Source of the DNA: Adiantum capillus-veneris
Taxonomy: Eukaryota; Streptophyta; Polypodiopsida; Polypodiales; Pteridaceae
Reading direction: 5' to 3'
DNA: 64,000 bases
Assembly: GCA_014529385.2 (NCBI GenBank)
Contig: CM043960.1
Location: forward strand, 77,899,910 to 77,963,909
Positions 31,936 through 44,093 of this stretch are shown here, in pieces (positions within the stretch are counted from its first letter, which is position 1; every line of letters begins with the position of its first letter). Made by a program: the position numbers and the translations under genes. Under the pieces are notes generated by a model, which searched no databases, was not told the origin of the DNA, and was given only the letters and a program-made list of their open reading frames with translations.

Positions 31936-33413
31936 TGAAACCGGCCTGTTCAATCCAAAAAGGGCGGTAGACTTTACTTCAAACCTTGATTTAGCTTTCA
32001 CCCATTATTAGTCGTCTATTATACTTGTACTTTCAAGACACAACAGGGGGGCAAGGGATACAGGCTGCTAGAATGCACCTGTATGAGAACACCGACACCA
32101 GATTGACCCCTAACTTAGCCGCGCCTTTCGGTATTTCTTTATTGCTTAACACAGGGAATAAACGATGTGGTTCCCTATAAGCTGCCCCGCACAAGCTTGG
32201 CTGAATTTCAACTGTTCCGGCCCGATTTCGGCAGCATAACTGTACTAGGACCCTTCACAGTCAGTATTCCCACGCATTGAACGACTTTCCTGACGCATAC
32301 GGGCACTTTGCAAAACCTGGCGAGAATCTCCAGCACGCTGAATTCTCTGTTTTCAGCCCCGAAAATGCGCCAGATCACCTGTACAGCGGTCCCCTCACGT
32401 CCCCGAACCTCCTGGGGGTATTAGGGACCATTTAGGGCCAAAACCCTAAACCTGCAAAAATACACAGCAGGCTGTAATTTACTGTTTCGGGCTCCGTTTC
32501 GCGTGCCGGTCGCATCCGTAGCAAGTCCTCGAGCTCCCGCACTTGTAGGGCTACTTGCCCTTTGAATCGGACGAGATTTCTGGCGTGAAACCTCTCCGAA
32601 TTCACCTGTACCTGCGGGGGATTAGCCGCTAGCTAATCCAGTACCTGTGCAAGAGGCTCTTGCCTCGGCAATCGCGCATGAACCCACACAACTGTACATT
32701 GGTCAAATGAAAAACCCACTAGAGGGGCATAACATACTGCCACAGGGGAGAGAGAGGGCAATGCGTAGCGTGCAGGGCATCACTCCTGGCACCGCACTGT
32801 ACATAGGAGGGAAAGCAAGCACTCCATAGCTCTTAACCTGTGATAGAAATCTGCAAATGAGCCCTTCTCCTCTCTAAAATCAGCGCCCTCTTCTCTTGCA
32901 TGAGGAAAGTGCACCAGAAGGTGCCACTTGGCACATTTATAAGCATTTTCTCATTTCAGGGTTGCCGCCTAAAAATCTCCCAACCGGTTGCCTAGTTGAC
33001 TTCACGGCAAAGTAAGAAAATGTTCTCCTTGTCATTCCGGAGGTAATGACGCAAACACATTTTCAGGTCCCAAAATAGCAGTTCCCTAAATTTTAGGAGA
33101 TGCTGCCATTGTATCTTCCTAGGTCATCTGACCCCCTTTGTACACTGCAGCCACACCCAATACTGAAATGTAGCCTCTGTAGCAAAGGATTCCACTTTGG
33201 CTAGTCAATGACCCCACTTTGGCTAACCATAGTCTTTGTCCAACCTTAGTGCTCTCTTGCCCTCAGGCCTCGACTCCCTCTGGACAGTTCCACACTAGCT
33301 ATGCAATGCAGAGCAGTTAGATTTCCCGAGGGGTGTTTCCAAAAAGTGAAAGTAAATAAATAATAAGAAAGAAATCAACAAAAAGGATAGATAGTAGTCA
33401 CACGCTGGTGACA
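31936..33413 (-). mobile_element. 3' LTR of family C
   Basis: 1,478 bp, TGAAACCGGCC to GGTGACA. The minus-strand purine tract TTCAAGAGGGGGGTA (33414-33428) is adjacent on the right. AATAAAGAAATACCGAAAGG on the minus strand near 32124-32143 provides a poly(A)-signal-like block shared with other families here. Confidence 0.9.
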
Positions 33414-34380
33414 TACCCCCCTCTTGAAATCTCAAACGTCCTTGTTTGCATCTATGTCGTACATGCTCACAGTCAACACTGATGTATTCAACACCTGTCG
33501 ACACATGTACGACACATACATGCTCATTGTCAACCCTGGTGTATTCAACACCTCGTCGACACATGTATTGCCTGCGTGTGAACCTTGTCCCAATGACATA
33601 GTGGTAGCTGCACACTCTGCCATTGCTTTGAGTCACTAACTTTCCAATGACAAAATGGTAGCCACACATTTTGCCACTGTCTTATAGTACACGTTGGATC
33701 CCATAACACTTTCGAGCATACCTAGACCGACAATTTAAGAATGCAGTTACACATGTACTCTTTAATAGAAGCAATTACTGTATCCTTGACAAACTGACAA
33801 GAAATACTCACTTCTATAGTACTAACCAAACTTTTGGACATTCCATAAGAGCAATTGCCAAACTGACAATCTGTACAGCTCTAACATTCATGTAACAGGT
33901 ATTTCATTTGAGCTCACTTTAAATACCATGTACATCATTTGTTTCAAAAGCCATTGTCACACTGACAATCCATGTAGCTTTGAAACTCAAGGGGTCAAAG
34001 TAGGTTGCAGATCGAAGGCTTCTAGGTAAAGTGATATACCTAGATGAATCCAGGATAAGCCCAAATTCACCCTTGAAGGAAAGTGCAAGGTATAGACCCA
34101 TGGTAGTCACCCACAAGACAATGTAACCATCAGCTCCATCATGCATAGTATTGACTAAATACCACGACATCCCCACTAACGTCGTCAGTGCCCAATAGTG
34201 GGTGTAGAACTAGGTACTAACATATGCTCCCCAACACAACACACACCACACGCACACACACACATGAGCATACATCAACACAAAGTTCACCGTGCTGAGT
34301 TTCTGTCATGACTCCGGAGATCAAGGGCAGACTCAGCCATAATGAAGCCTAGCACTAAAAGAAGCATTAAATCGGAAAAA
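33414..34380 (-). other. Family C 3' untranslated region
   Basis: No coding signal. It contains a diverged direct repeat of about 66 bp (CATGCTCA...GTATTCAACACCT...GTCGACACATGTA at about 33465 and 33519), and a shorter repeated block (CCAATGACA...GTGGTAGC) at about 33590 and 33643. An (AC)n-rich stretch lies near 34225-34265. Confidence 0.5.
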
Positions 34381-35373
34381 TTAGCACAAAAATGAGGTAG
34401 TTGATAGGGCATACGCACCACAAAAGATAGAAAGAATTAGGGCATACGCTTCTAGGTAAAGTGATAACACAATTGGTGACTCTGTAAGTTCACCTTCTTC
34501 CATCCACTTAGCATCCGTTGGTGGATGGTTTCTGAACTTTACCAAGTAACGCCCAGCAACCTTGCCTTTCACTTTTCTTTCTTTATGTGCCAAAATCTAT
34601 TCCGGGACCAAGATCTCGTCAAGTTCCTCGACTTCCGGCTGATCTTCAGCTGGCGTATCCTCTGGCACATCACCCACATAGGGTCTGAGAAGACTCACAT
34701 GAACCGCATTGTGAATCTTCTAACTGTCAGGCAATTTCAGCCTATATGCAACATCACTGATTATGTCGCACACTTGAAAAGGCCCATAGTAACGCATGCT
34801 AAGCTTTGGAAACAGTCTTTCCTTGCCCTTCATCTTCTTTAACCTTGCCTTTTCAAAGCGTAAAAGCACCTAATCACCAAGTGAATATATCACTTCACGA
34901 CGCTGACGATCAGCTGCTTTCTTTTGCTTTGCCTGAGTCTTTTCTAAGGCCACTTTGACCTTCTTGTACATTTCATCCATGTCCTGAACATACTTCTCTG
35001 CTTCAAATATCTTGTCCTTTGTATGCAGTATGGGAGGAACTTTCTTGCCACCTTCAACTATCTCAAAGGGTGCCTTGCCAGTTGATGAATGCACTGTATT
35101 ATTGTATGCATACTCCACCAATGGCAAATACTGCTCCCACTTTCCTTTATGCTCTAACACATAACACTTCAGCAGATCTAGGACAGTAGAATTTGCCTCT
35201 TCTGACTGCCCATCTGTTTGAGGATGAAATGACGAAGAGAATTTGAGCGTTGTGCCCATATTCTCAAACAAGCCTCTCCAGAACAAACTTGTCATGCATG
35301 GATCACGGTCGCTAACAATCGACTGTGGCATGCCATGATACTTGAAAATATTGCTCATAAACAAGCGTGCCAT
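34381..35373 (-). pseudogene. Family C integrase core and chromodomain
   Basis: The integrase core shows the second catalytic Asp in SDRDP and the Glu in TDGQSEEAN, followed by a conserved gypsy region (LPLVEYAYNNTVHSSTGKAP). About 50 residues past the GPF/Y-like zone, a chromodomain reads RYLVKFRNHPPTDAKWMEEG. A TAG at 34597-34599 interrupts VPE-ILAHK. The related family B copy reads VPEQILSHK, so this was CAG. The product integrates cDNA, and the chromodomain would direct it to methylated histone H3. Confidence 0.8.
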
Positions 35374-35415
35374 CTGATATGGCTTTATCTTCTTCCTGAC
35401 AGGAATAAAATGAGC

Positions 35416-36200
35416 CTACTTGCTGAATCTGCAAATGATGGTCCAAATACCATCGTTTCCTGTCTGCGTTCTCGGAAGATCAAAGATAAAATCCATAGCA
35501 ATACTTTCCCATGGTTTATCTGGAATAGGTAGTGGTTGCAATAACCCCGGTGCCTTTTGCCTGTCAAACTTGACCTTCTGGCATATTAGACATTCTCGCA
35601 CAAAGGCATCCACATCTCTTCTCAATGTAGGCCAGTAGAAGAATGTCTCGACCGCTTTAACAGTAGCATCGATACCACGATGCCCTGCATACTTGACTCT
35701 CTTCCATAACTTTGCGTCGCAATGGCTTTGTGACACACAACCTGCCATGCATCATCATAAACCTATCTTTGAGAAGATAGTGTTCATGACATTGTCCATC
35801 CATTATCTGTTCGAAGACCCTTGCAAAATCTTCATCATTTGCATACTGTTCTCTCATATCATCAAGTTCATGATGATAAGGAATTGACACAACTGAAATT
35901 TGTGGCTTCCTTGACAAGGCATCAGCCACAACGTTCTTCTTGCCTTCCACATGCACAATCTGAAATGGAACATGGACAAGATATTTGCCCATCGCATATG
36001 CTTCTCAGATAACTTTGTCTGTGTCAAGAAGTATCGCAAGGTCTGATGGTCCGTTTAGACAACGAAATCTGCACCTAGCAGGTAGTGTTTCCAACTTAAG
36101 AGCGCATGAATCACAGCCAGTAACTCTTTCTCATAGACCTGCATGGTCATCTCTGGCCCTTGTAAAATTTTGCTCTCATAGGCTACTACCCTGCCATCTT
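35416..36200 (-). pseudogene. Family C RNase H C-terminus and integrase zinc region
   Basis: The piece at 36039-35854 and the overlapping frame at 35992 carry the end of RNase H (FLTQTKL, then HVEGKKNVVADALSRKP). Next come the integrase His/Cys region (AGHRGIDATVKAVETFFYWP; CLICQKVKFDRQ) and the start of the catalytic core (MDFIFDLPRT). A frameshift lies near 35690. Confidence 0.75.
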
Positions 36201-36203
36201 GCA

Positions 36204-37155
36204 TTAGCACTGCACCAATGCTACTACCGCGCAGGCGTCACACTGGACCACAAATGACTTCCTAAGATCTGGCAACACAATGACTGGATCTGAAGTCATC
36301 TTTTCCTTTAAGAGATTAAAAGTTGAAATCTCTTTCTGTGTCCATCTAAAGGTGACTGCCTTCTTTTGAAGAGCATGTAAAGGTGAAGCAATCTCAGCGA
36401 AATTTCGGATAAACCTTCTGTAATAGGAGCATAGTCCCAAGAAACTTCGGACATCGTGCACCGTCTTCAAATCTGGCCATGACTTGATCGCTTCAACTTT
36501 GGAGGACCATTATGACACCATCCTTTGAGACAATGTGTCCTAGAAAGTGAATCTCTTCCAGAAAAAACTCACTTTTCTTTGCATTGATGAGCAACCTATG
36601 ACTGCGTAGCTCTTTGAACACAATGGCCAAGTGATGCCTATGCTCCTCTTCATTCTTTGAGTAGACTATCATGTCGTCAAAGAATGTACCAACAAACTGC
36701 TGGTGTGGACGGAAAATTTTGTCCATCATCCTATTGAACGTAGCAGGAGCATTTGTGAGACCAAAGGGCATAACTAAAAATTCGTAAAGGCCAAACGTTG
36801 TTCTAAAAGCAGTCTTGTGCACATCCTCTGATCTAATGCGGATCTGATGGTACCCACTCTTTAGATCTATCCTGCTAAACATAGCTGCTCCTTCTAATTT
36901 GTCCAGAATGTCATCAATTCTAGGTATAGGGAACCTATTCTTGATGGTATTCTTGTTCAGTGCACGGTAGTCGATGCACATACGCCATGAGCCATCCTTT
37001 TTCTGCACCAACAACACTGGAGAACAGAATGGAGATGAACTGGGCTGAATCAGCCCCTTTTCTAACAGCTCCTGTACTTGGCCCATTATCTCTTTCTGCT
37101 GAGCCGCACTAACCCTGCACGGAGGCTTATTTGGTGGGCTACTGCCTGGAACCAA
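36204..37155 (-). pseudogene. Family C reverse transcriptase
   Basis: RT motifs are in order: VLLVQKKDGSWRMCIDYRAL, PIPRIDDILDKL, FSRIDLKSGYHQIRI, VMPFGLTNAPATFNRMM, and the catalytic FFDDMIVYS with both Asp present. LGHIVSKDGV follows. After a frameshift near 36480 the connection and RNase H start is readable ([19 protein letters not shown]). Apart from that shift the domain looks well kept. Confidence 0.85.
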
Positions 37156-37350
37156 ATCTATCGCATGGTCCTCGGGTCTCTCTGGCGGTAATTGAGACGG
37201 TAACAGTCACTATACTGTTGTAAAAACATTGACCTAGCACATTGATTCATCACAATCTGGCACTTCACGTGCAAAAACCAAGTACGCAGAAAGATGTTTT
37301 TCATTACAGAAGTAATAGTAGAAGCTGATACAGTGGGAATAGACTCCCCT

Positions 37351-39493
37351 TTAAGCTTTACATCCAGAATGTGAGTCTTTCCCCTGCTCTGTACAGTGAT
37401 CTTTTTGTTGTAGGCATCCATGATTCCCTATACACGAAATAACCCAAGGAATACCTAACAACACATCACATCCGTCCAATGGCATGATGTAAAATTCTTC
37501 AACATCTACATAGAACTGGATATGTAGGCGCAACTTTCCAATGATGGGTGTCACAGCCTCTGTATGGCCAGGACATGCCAAACCTGCCTCTACTGTATAC
37601 CCCATCTCTTCAGGTCTGATTCTCAACTTTGAAGCCAATTCTGGGGAAATTAAGTTGGCTTTGGCACCTGGATCAAAGAAGATAAGCACTGTTTGATCCC
37701 TGACCTTTCCCCATGCTCTACAAAGCTCACTTGCATCTGAATTTGGCTTGTCGCCCACCATATCTGGCACTAGACAAGCTATGGGCTTCTTTCCTTTCTT
37801 GTCTTCCTTATCTTCAGAATCAGCTAGCCTTTTCTTTGTAGGACAATTGTAAGCAATGTGGCCAGGCTGCTCACATATGAAGCATTTGTTCTCTGACCTC
37901 AGGACCTTCTTTTTCTCTTCCGACTTGCGAGGAAAACGTCTTTTCCATTTCTTTGCTGGTCCCTTTTCTGATTCAGCGGTAGCTTTGCCTTTCCCTACGT
38001 TGGCTGGCTCCTGAGTCCCTTTAGGAACCTCATTGGGAATGTGCTTCTTCGCTGAATTTTTCTTGGCCGATCCTTCCTTGACGCCAGTATTGAATTCACA
38101 ATCTTCTCCCTTGAGCAAACCATTGCCAGTGTTTGCTACCTCGATGAGCTGCGTCAAAGTAGTGACTTTGGTCTTCGTGCAGTACTTTCTCAATCCTTTG
38201 GGTAGGCCACAACAGTATTTTTCAATCTGTTCTGTCAATGGCACAAACCTATAGGAAGTTACTGGAAGTAGAGCTTTCCAAAACTTCCGATTGTAGTCAT
38301 CCAGATTCTTGCAAGTGGTAGCATTAAGCTGGTGCCATTCTGTCATGACATCTGCTTCAAAGTCATCAGATAACCATGCTGCTGCAAAAATCTGCTTGAA
38401 GTAAATCCATGTGGACGGAGCTTGCCCTTGCAGCAATAAAGTTGTCCACCATTGTCCCGCATTCCCTGTCAAGAAAGTGGCTGCCTTGCGGACCTTTGAA
38501 GCCTCTGTAAAGTTTCCCCCTGCATAGGCCTTGTCAAACTGCTGGAGGAATGAGAGAGCCTTCTTCCTATCATCAAACCCTGTAAAGGTCATGAAAGTCA
38601 CACCTTTGCCACCTTCTTTGTACGAAGATGGCCTCTCCAGCGGCGTTAAATTGTCATATGGAAGTGACTGAAACATGGGAACACTGTTAGGGTTCATTTG
38701 TGTTCCCTGACCGCAATTAAGTTGACCTGGAAATGCCATATTTGGCTGCTGATTTGTAATTCCAGCCATACCAAAATTTGCCTGTGGCATCCCAAATTGG
38801 CCCTTAGTGCTTTGAAACCATGCCCGTGACACCATACATGGGGTTAGGCATCATCGTTTGAGCACCCCCGAACACTGTTTCTGGCGTGTAAAATCGATTT
38901 CCAGGTGCATGACCAACCATGCTCTGGAATACCGATCCACCTCCAAAATAGCCAGGGTGTACTGAAGGTGGTGGGAAGACTTGTTGCATAGCCTGTAGGT
39001 TGCTTCCCTGCCCATTAGAACCAGCTATAGGCTGCTGAAAGGTGGCAGGCTGAACTAGTACAGCTTGACAGACTGGCATCTCAGCCACCTGTTCTTGCAC
39101 CTTAGGCACAGGTTGTGGAGACTACATGTTCTCCGTCAAGTGTACAAGTGTTTCCATTGACTGTGGAGTATGTATCACCTGTGCTCGAGCCTTAACAGGC
39201 TTTTGAATATGATCCAATGACCCAACTTGCTGAGACGGAAGAGGAGGTTACAGAAAGGCTAAAAACCTCGGGTTCTGCATTACTTGTGTGAACATAGCCA
39301 CAGCAGTAGCGAACTGGGTCCTGAATATATCATCATCCGTCTGTGGTGGTCTTGAAGACTCACCCACTTCATGTGTCTGTTGACCCTGCGAAGAGGAAAC
39401 CTCTTCAGTCACATCATCTGGTCTGTCAGCCATAATTGCAATTCCCTGTGTCTGGTCTATGATCCCCTGTGTCTTCAAGCCCAAACTGACCAA
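37351..39493 (-). pseudogene. Family C gag and protease
   Basis: Gag probably starts at MADRPDDVTEE, near 39433. A stop near 39248 and a frameshift near 38820 break the N-terminal region. The main frame (38835-37351) has the capsid domain (FLQQFDKAYAGGNFTEASKV, QWWTTLLLQGQAPSTWIYFK), a lysine-rich basic stretch and one knuckle (CFICEQPGHIAYNC). The retropepsin follows with active site FFDPGAKANLISPEL and LDGCDVLLGIPW. The D-P-G-A variant is common in plant gypsy proteases. Confidence 0.85.
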
Positions 39494-39520
39494 GGCTCAC
39501 TTCTAGGGGAAAAAGTGATT

Positions 39521-39540
39521 TAATCCCGTCGATGGAACCA
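39521..39540 (-). other. Family C primer-binding site
   Basis: On the minus strand, TGGTTCCATCGACGGGATTA follows directly after the LTR's CA. TGG is the complement of the tRNA CCA end. The sequence is not the initiator Met site used by family A. I cannot name the tRNA without a search. Confidence 0.6.
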
Positions 39541-41018
39541 TGAAACCGGCCTGTTCAATCCAAAAAGGGCTGTAGACTTTACTTCAAACCTTGATTTAGC
39601 TTTCACCCATTATTAGTCGTCTATTCTACCTGTACTTTCAAGACACAACACGGGGGAAAGGGATACAGGCTGCTAGAATGCACCTGTATGAGAACACCGA
39701 CACCAGATTGGCCCCTAACTTAGGCGCCCCTTTCGGTATTTCTTTATTGCTTAACACAGGGAATAAACGTTGTGGTTCCCTATAAGCTGCCCCGCACAAG
39801 CTTGGCTGAATTTCAACTGTTCCGGCCCGATTTCAGCAGCATAACTGTACTAGGACCCTTCACAGTCAGTATTCCCACGCACTGAACGACTTTCCCGACG
39901 CATACGGGCACTTTGCAAAACCTGGCGAGAATCTGCAGCACGCTGAATTCTCTGTTTTCAGCGCTAAAAATGCGCCAGATCACCTGTACAGCAATCCCCT
40001 CGCGTCTCCGAACCTCCTGGGGGTATTAAGGACCGTTTAGGGCCAAAACCCTAAACCTGCAAAAATACACAGCAGGCTGTAATTTACTGTTTCGGGCTCC
40101 GTTTCGCGTGCTGGTCGCATCCGTAGCAAGTCCTCGAGCTCCCGCACTTGTAGGGCTACTTGCCCTTTGAATCGGACGAGATTTCTGGCGTGAAACCTCT
40201 CCGAATTCACTTGTACCTGCGGGGGATTAGCCGCTAGCTAATCCAGTACCTGTGCAAGAGGCTCTTGCCTCGGCAATCGCGCATGAACCCACACAACTGT
40301 ACATTGGTCAAATGAAAAACCCACTAGAGGGGCATAACATACTGCCATAGGGGAGAGAGAGGGCAATGCGTAGCGTGCAGGGCATCACTCTTGGCACCAC
40401 ACTGTACATAGGAGGGAAAGCAAGCACTCCGTAGCTCTTAACCTGTGACAGAAATCTGCAAATGAGCCCTTCTCCTCTCTAAAATCAGCGCCCCCTTCTC
40501 TTGCATGAGGAAAGTGCACCAGAAGGTGCCACTTTGCACATTTATAAGCATTTTTCCATTTCAGGGTTGCCGCCTAAAAATCTCCCAACCGGTTGCCCAG
40601 TTGACTTCACGGCAGAGTAAGAAAATGTTCTCCTTGTCATTCCGGAGGTAATGACGCAAACACATTTTCAGGTCCCAAAATAGCAGTTCCTTAAATTTTA
40701 GGAGATGCTGCCATTGTATCTTTCTAGGTCATCTGACCCCCTTTGTACACTACAGCCACACCCAATACTGAAATGTAGCCTCTATAGCAAAGGATTCCAC
40801 TTTGGCTAGTCAATGACCCCACTTTGGCTAACCATAGTCTTTGTCCAACCTTAGTGCTCTCTTGCCCTCAGGCCTGGACTCCCTTTGGACAGTTCCACAC
40901 TAGCTATGCAATGCAGGGTAGTTAGATTTCCCGAGGGGTGTTTCCAAAAAGTGAAAGTAAATAAATAATAAGAAAGAAATCAACAAAAAGGATAGATAGT
41001 AGTCACACGCTGGTCACA
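39541..41018 (-). mobile_element. 5' LTR of family C
   Basis: 1,478 bp, the same length as the left LTR and aligned without gaps of note. It ends GGTCACA against GGTGACA in the partner. The right flank CCTTC is the target duplication. Confidence 0.9.
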
Positions 41019-42703
41019 CCTTCTACCAAATGGATCTTCACAGAGATGCGCAGAGTTGGCTTGAGCAAGAGACTGGAGGACCGCTTCGCTGTGAGTTTGC
41101 TTCGATCTTGGGAGAATCTGTGACGAGGCCTGGAGCAGCATCAGCCTACTTGCACGGAGGAGCGCCTGAGACAGCCCCTTGTTTGGAACCCCATGGTTAG
41201 CACTCAGAGAGGCCACTTGGTTGGTAGTCGGCCTCATGTTTCCTGGGGTCCCATGGCAGAGGGTCCAGCACGCTCTTTAGGTGACTGGGTACAGTTTTCC
41301 GGCTTGTCAGAGGAGCTACAGGGCTTTCAGGTACAGGGCATGAGAGGGTTGCAGAGCATGTGTCATGACATCTCAGAGGCAGTACCAGCTGAGTGGCTCA
41401 CACCTATCGAGTCTGCAGCGCCCAGATGGATGGGAGCCTTTACGCGATTGGAGGTTCTCATCTCAGTTCGGGCTTGCTCAGAGATTGTTCCCTCCCTGTT
41501 TTTCGAGATACAGGGTGAGGGACGCTTACACCGAGTTACAGTAGAGGCCTTGCAGGTGGCAGAGTGCTGTTTTCAGAGGATCCGAGTGGTGGGCATCTGT
41601 GGGAGGACTTGTGTCATCGATCCTGACCCAGCAGCTCTTGAGACTGGACACTAGAGATTGTGGGCTTCGGAGAGCTATCCACTGCCACGAGTGTAGTGGG
41701 ATCCTGGAGAGTGGGTTTGGAGGGATTCTTTCTCCTCTGTAGACCACCCAGGTGTCCCTTTCTTTCAGTACACTGTTCGACTGGGACGCCACATACTGGC
41801 AGCACAAAGAGAGGCTCGTCCTACTGCAGCACCTCATTGGCAGGAGGAGGGTCTCGCAACTGAGTTCTTGGCAGCTTTTTGGGAGAGGTTGTGGGACTCC
41901 AGACAGTCGAGGCGAGCCACTTTGTTCCAGTGGCTGGTCGCACACAGAGCTACAGCAGTTGGGAGCTGGCTTGTACATAGTGGTCTCTCGGCCATATGTG
42001 CGGCTTGTGACCATCTTGTGGAGAGTCAGCGTCACTGTCTTTGGGACTGTCCTTTGGCACAACAGGTGTGGCTTCGTGTTCTTCGTCTGATGCCACCTCT
42101 TTCCACGGCTCGGCACTACACTTGGGGGGCAACTACTTGGTCCACTCTCACGGGCCCGACACTTTAGTTTGAGCTATCTTCCACCAGCAGATGATAGTGA
42201 TGCAGGGGGGGCGACCTACTCTTCAGCCTGCCACAGAGCTTACTCCACAGGAGTGGTGCAGTGAGAGAGAGGAGTGCTGGGAGCTCATCAGTGGCCTGAC
42301 ACTCTGGTTCATCTGGTGGGCCCGTTGCTTCTGCATCTTTGAGGCTCGCCCTGTACCACCAGCAGAGATTGTTCGCGATCTTTGGCTAGAGCTGATCCAC
42401 ACTCTCAGAGAACAATTCGAGAGACTCCAGGGCAGCTTCGACTGCATGCGGGAGCGCAGAGAGACCTTCCTTTGACTCTGGCGTCCTGGGCCTTTTTTCA
42501 CCATGGTCCGAGTGTACTCAGATGGCACTACCATCCACCTGTGTGGCTTCTCCCTCCTGCCATTTCTTGATTTAGCCTCATTGTACATATGCTGTTTTTT
42601 CATTGGGAGAGTCTCCCCATCATGGTTGTTGTAGCCCTCTCTTGAAGAGGTGGTTGTAGTCCTATGGGCAGTTTCATTAACTAATAGAAGGATCTGTTTC
42701 TCG
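41019..42703 (+). mobile_element. LINE copy 2, right part (ORF2 C-terminus and 3' UTR)
   Basis: It continues the LINE fragment at 31934. A long stretch (41193-41654) matches the LINE 1 C-terminal region (RWMGAFTRLEVLISVRACS; RTCVIDPDPAALETGH). The Cys/His element (CAACDHLVESQRHCLWDCP) is near 42010. The 3' UTR ends near GGATCTGTTTCTCG at 42703 without an A tail. Several frameshifts and stops break the frame. Family B RNase H begins directly after, with no visible target duplication. Confidence 0.8.
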
Positions 42704-43560
42704 GCAAAGTCAAAACTGGTCCCGTAGTCAATTTCTCTTTCAATACCTGAAGGGCAGTCACCTTTGTGGGTCCCCACGAGAAAGGGACTCCTTTCTGTGT
42801 CAACATATGTAAAGGGGAAGCAACCTCCGCAAACTTTCAAATGAACCGCCTGTAGTAAGAACATAAGCCCAAGAAGCTTCTAACTTCATGGACATTCTTC
42901 AAATCGGGCCAATCACGTATAGTCTCAATCTTGGCCGGGTCCATCTGCACTCCTGCTGCTGAGACAATGTGTCCCAAAAAGTATCTCTGGTAGGAAAACT
43001 TCACTTTTCTTTGCATTAATCACCAACTTGTGATCTTGTAATGCGTGAAAGACCTGTAGCAGATGTTCTCTACATTCTGCCTCATCCTTGGAGAAGACAA
43101 TAATGTCAGCAAAAAAAGCGCCAACAAATAGTCTATACTCTCAAAAAATCGTGTCCATCATTCGGTTAAATGTCGTTGGAGCATTGGTAAGGCCAAAAGG
43201 CATCACCAAAAGCTCAAATAAACCAAAGATCGTCCAAAAAGCTGTTTTGTAGACATCTCCCGGCGCGATTCGGATCTGATGATATCCGCTCTTCAAATCG
43301 ATCCTCCTCAAACACGAGGATTCTTGTAGTCGGTCAAAAATGTCATCGATCCTAGGAATCGAAAATCTGTTCTTGATGGTGATTTTATTGAGAGCTCTAT
43401 AATCGATGCACATTCTCCAAGATCTGTCTTTCTTTAGAAACAAGAACACCAGAGAGCAGTAAGGTGAAGTACTCGGCTCGACAAGACCCTTTTCCAAGAG
43501 GTCTTTCATTTGGTTCATAATTTCTTAATTCTGGGCTCTGCTCATACGGTAAGGTGGCCG
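42704..43560 (-). pseudogene. Family B reverse transcriptase and RNase H start
   Basis: RT motifs are CIDYRALNKITIKNRF, PRIDDIFDRLQ, RRIDLKSGYHQIRI and VMPFGLTNAPTTFNRMM. The catalytic box reads FFADIIVFS, so the first catalytic Asp is Ala (codon at 43108-43110). A stop follows MMDTIF at 43141, and other frames continue to the RNase H connection near 42800. The copy stops where LINE copy 2 ends. The remaining RNase H and integrase parts are absent. Confidence 0.8.
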
Positions 43561-43576
43561 GTTCGGTAGTGTGCTT

Positions 43577-44093
43577 CTAGGTATCAATGGTATGATCCTC
43601 AGGATGAGATGGTGGTGACTCGCCTGGCACTGGCAGGCCCTTTGAAAAGCAATCGGCATGAGTGTGGAGAAAATCTTGGCGTTCTTTATCAAGTTCCGAC
43701 ATATTTGTCCTATGTTCATCATTCAACTCTTTCAAAAAGATCAAGTAAATAAACAGAGTGGATTTCATTAATTTCGAAACAGCGGAAGCCGATACAATAG
43801 GGACAGACTCGCCTCTAAGTTTCACATCAAGTACAATGGTTCGGCCTTTTTCTGTAGTCAAAGTCGCTTTTCTCGTCCGATAGTCGACCATGACATTGTT
43901 CTTATGGTACCAGGGAATCCCCAGGAGGACATCACAACCTTCCAAGGGCATTATGTAGAAGTGTGCCCCAAATACCCCTGACAATGCAACCGAAGTTTGC
44001 CAATGACAGGTGTAATGGCTACGTCCCTGCCGGGTGCCGCTAGAACTGCCTCTGCTAGTGGTCCCATCCGATCGGGTATATTCTTGACTTACC
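43577..44093 (-). pseudogene. Family B protease C-terminal part
   Basis: It reads FYIMPLEGCDVLLGIPWY, TEKGRTIVLDVKLRGESVPI and a linker toward RT. It is colinear with family C protease at about 37360-37570. The N-terminal half with the active site lies next door on the opposite strand, in the inverted segment. Confidence 0.75.

Larger units (their letters stand above)
31935..41018 (-). mobile_element. Complete Ty3/gypsy chromovirus, family C
   Basis: The 9.1-kb element on the minus strand has two 1,478-bp LTRs, a primer site, gag with a CCHC knuckle, protease, RT, RNase H, integrase with chromodomain and a polypurine tract. By eye the LTRs differ at about 40-50 positions, most of them transitions. 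It is nested in LINE copy 2 with a CCTTC duplication. Several frames are broken by stops and frameshifts, so this copy is not autonomous now. Protein order PR-RT-RH-IN and the chromodomain place it among plant chromoviruses. Confidence 0.9.

Noticed and set aside
32647-32829. 60-codon frame in the family C LTR, also present in the other LTR
   Set aside because: No motif, and its position spans LTR regulatory sequence. Duplication reflects the LTR pair.
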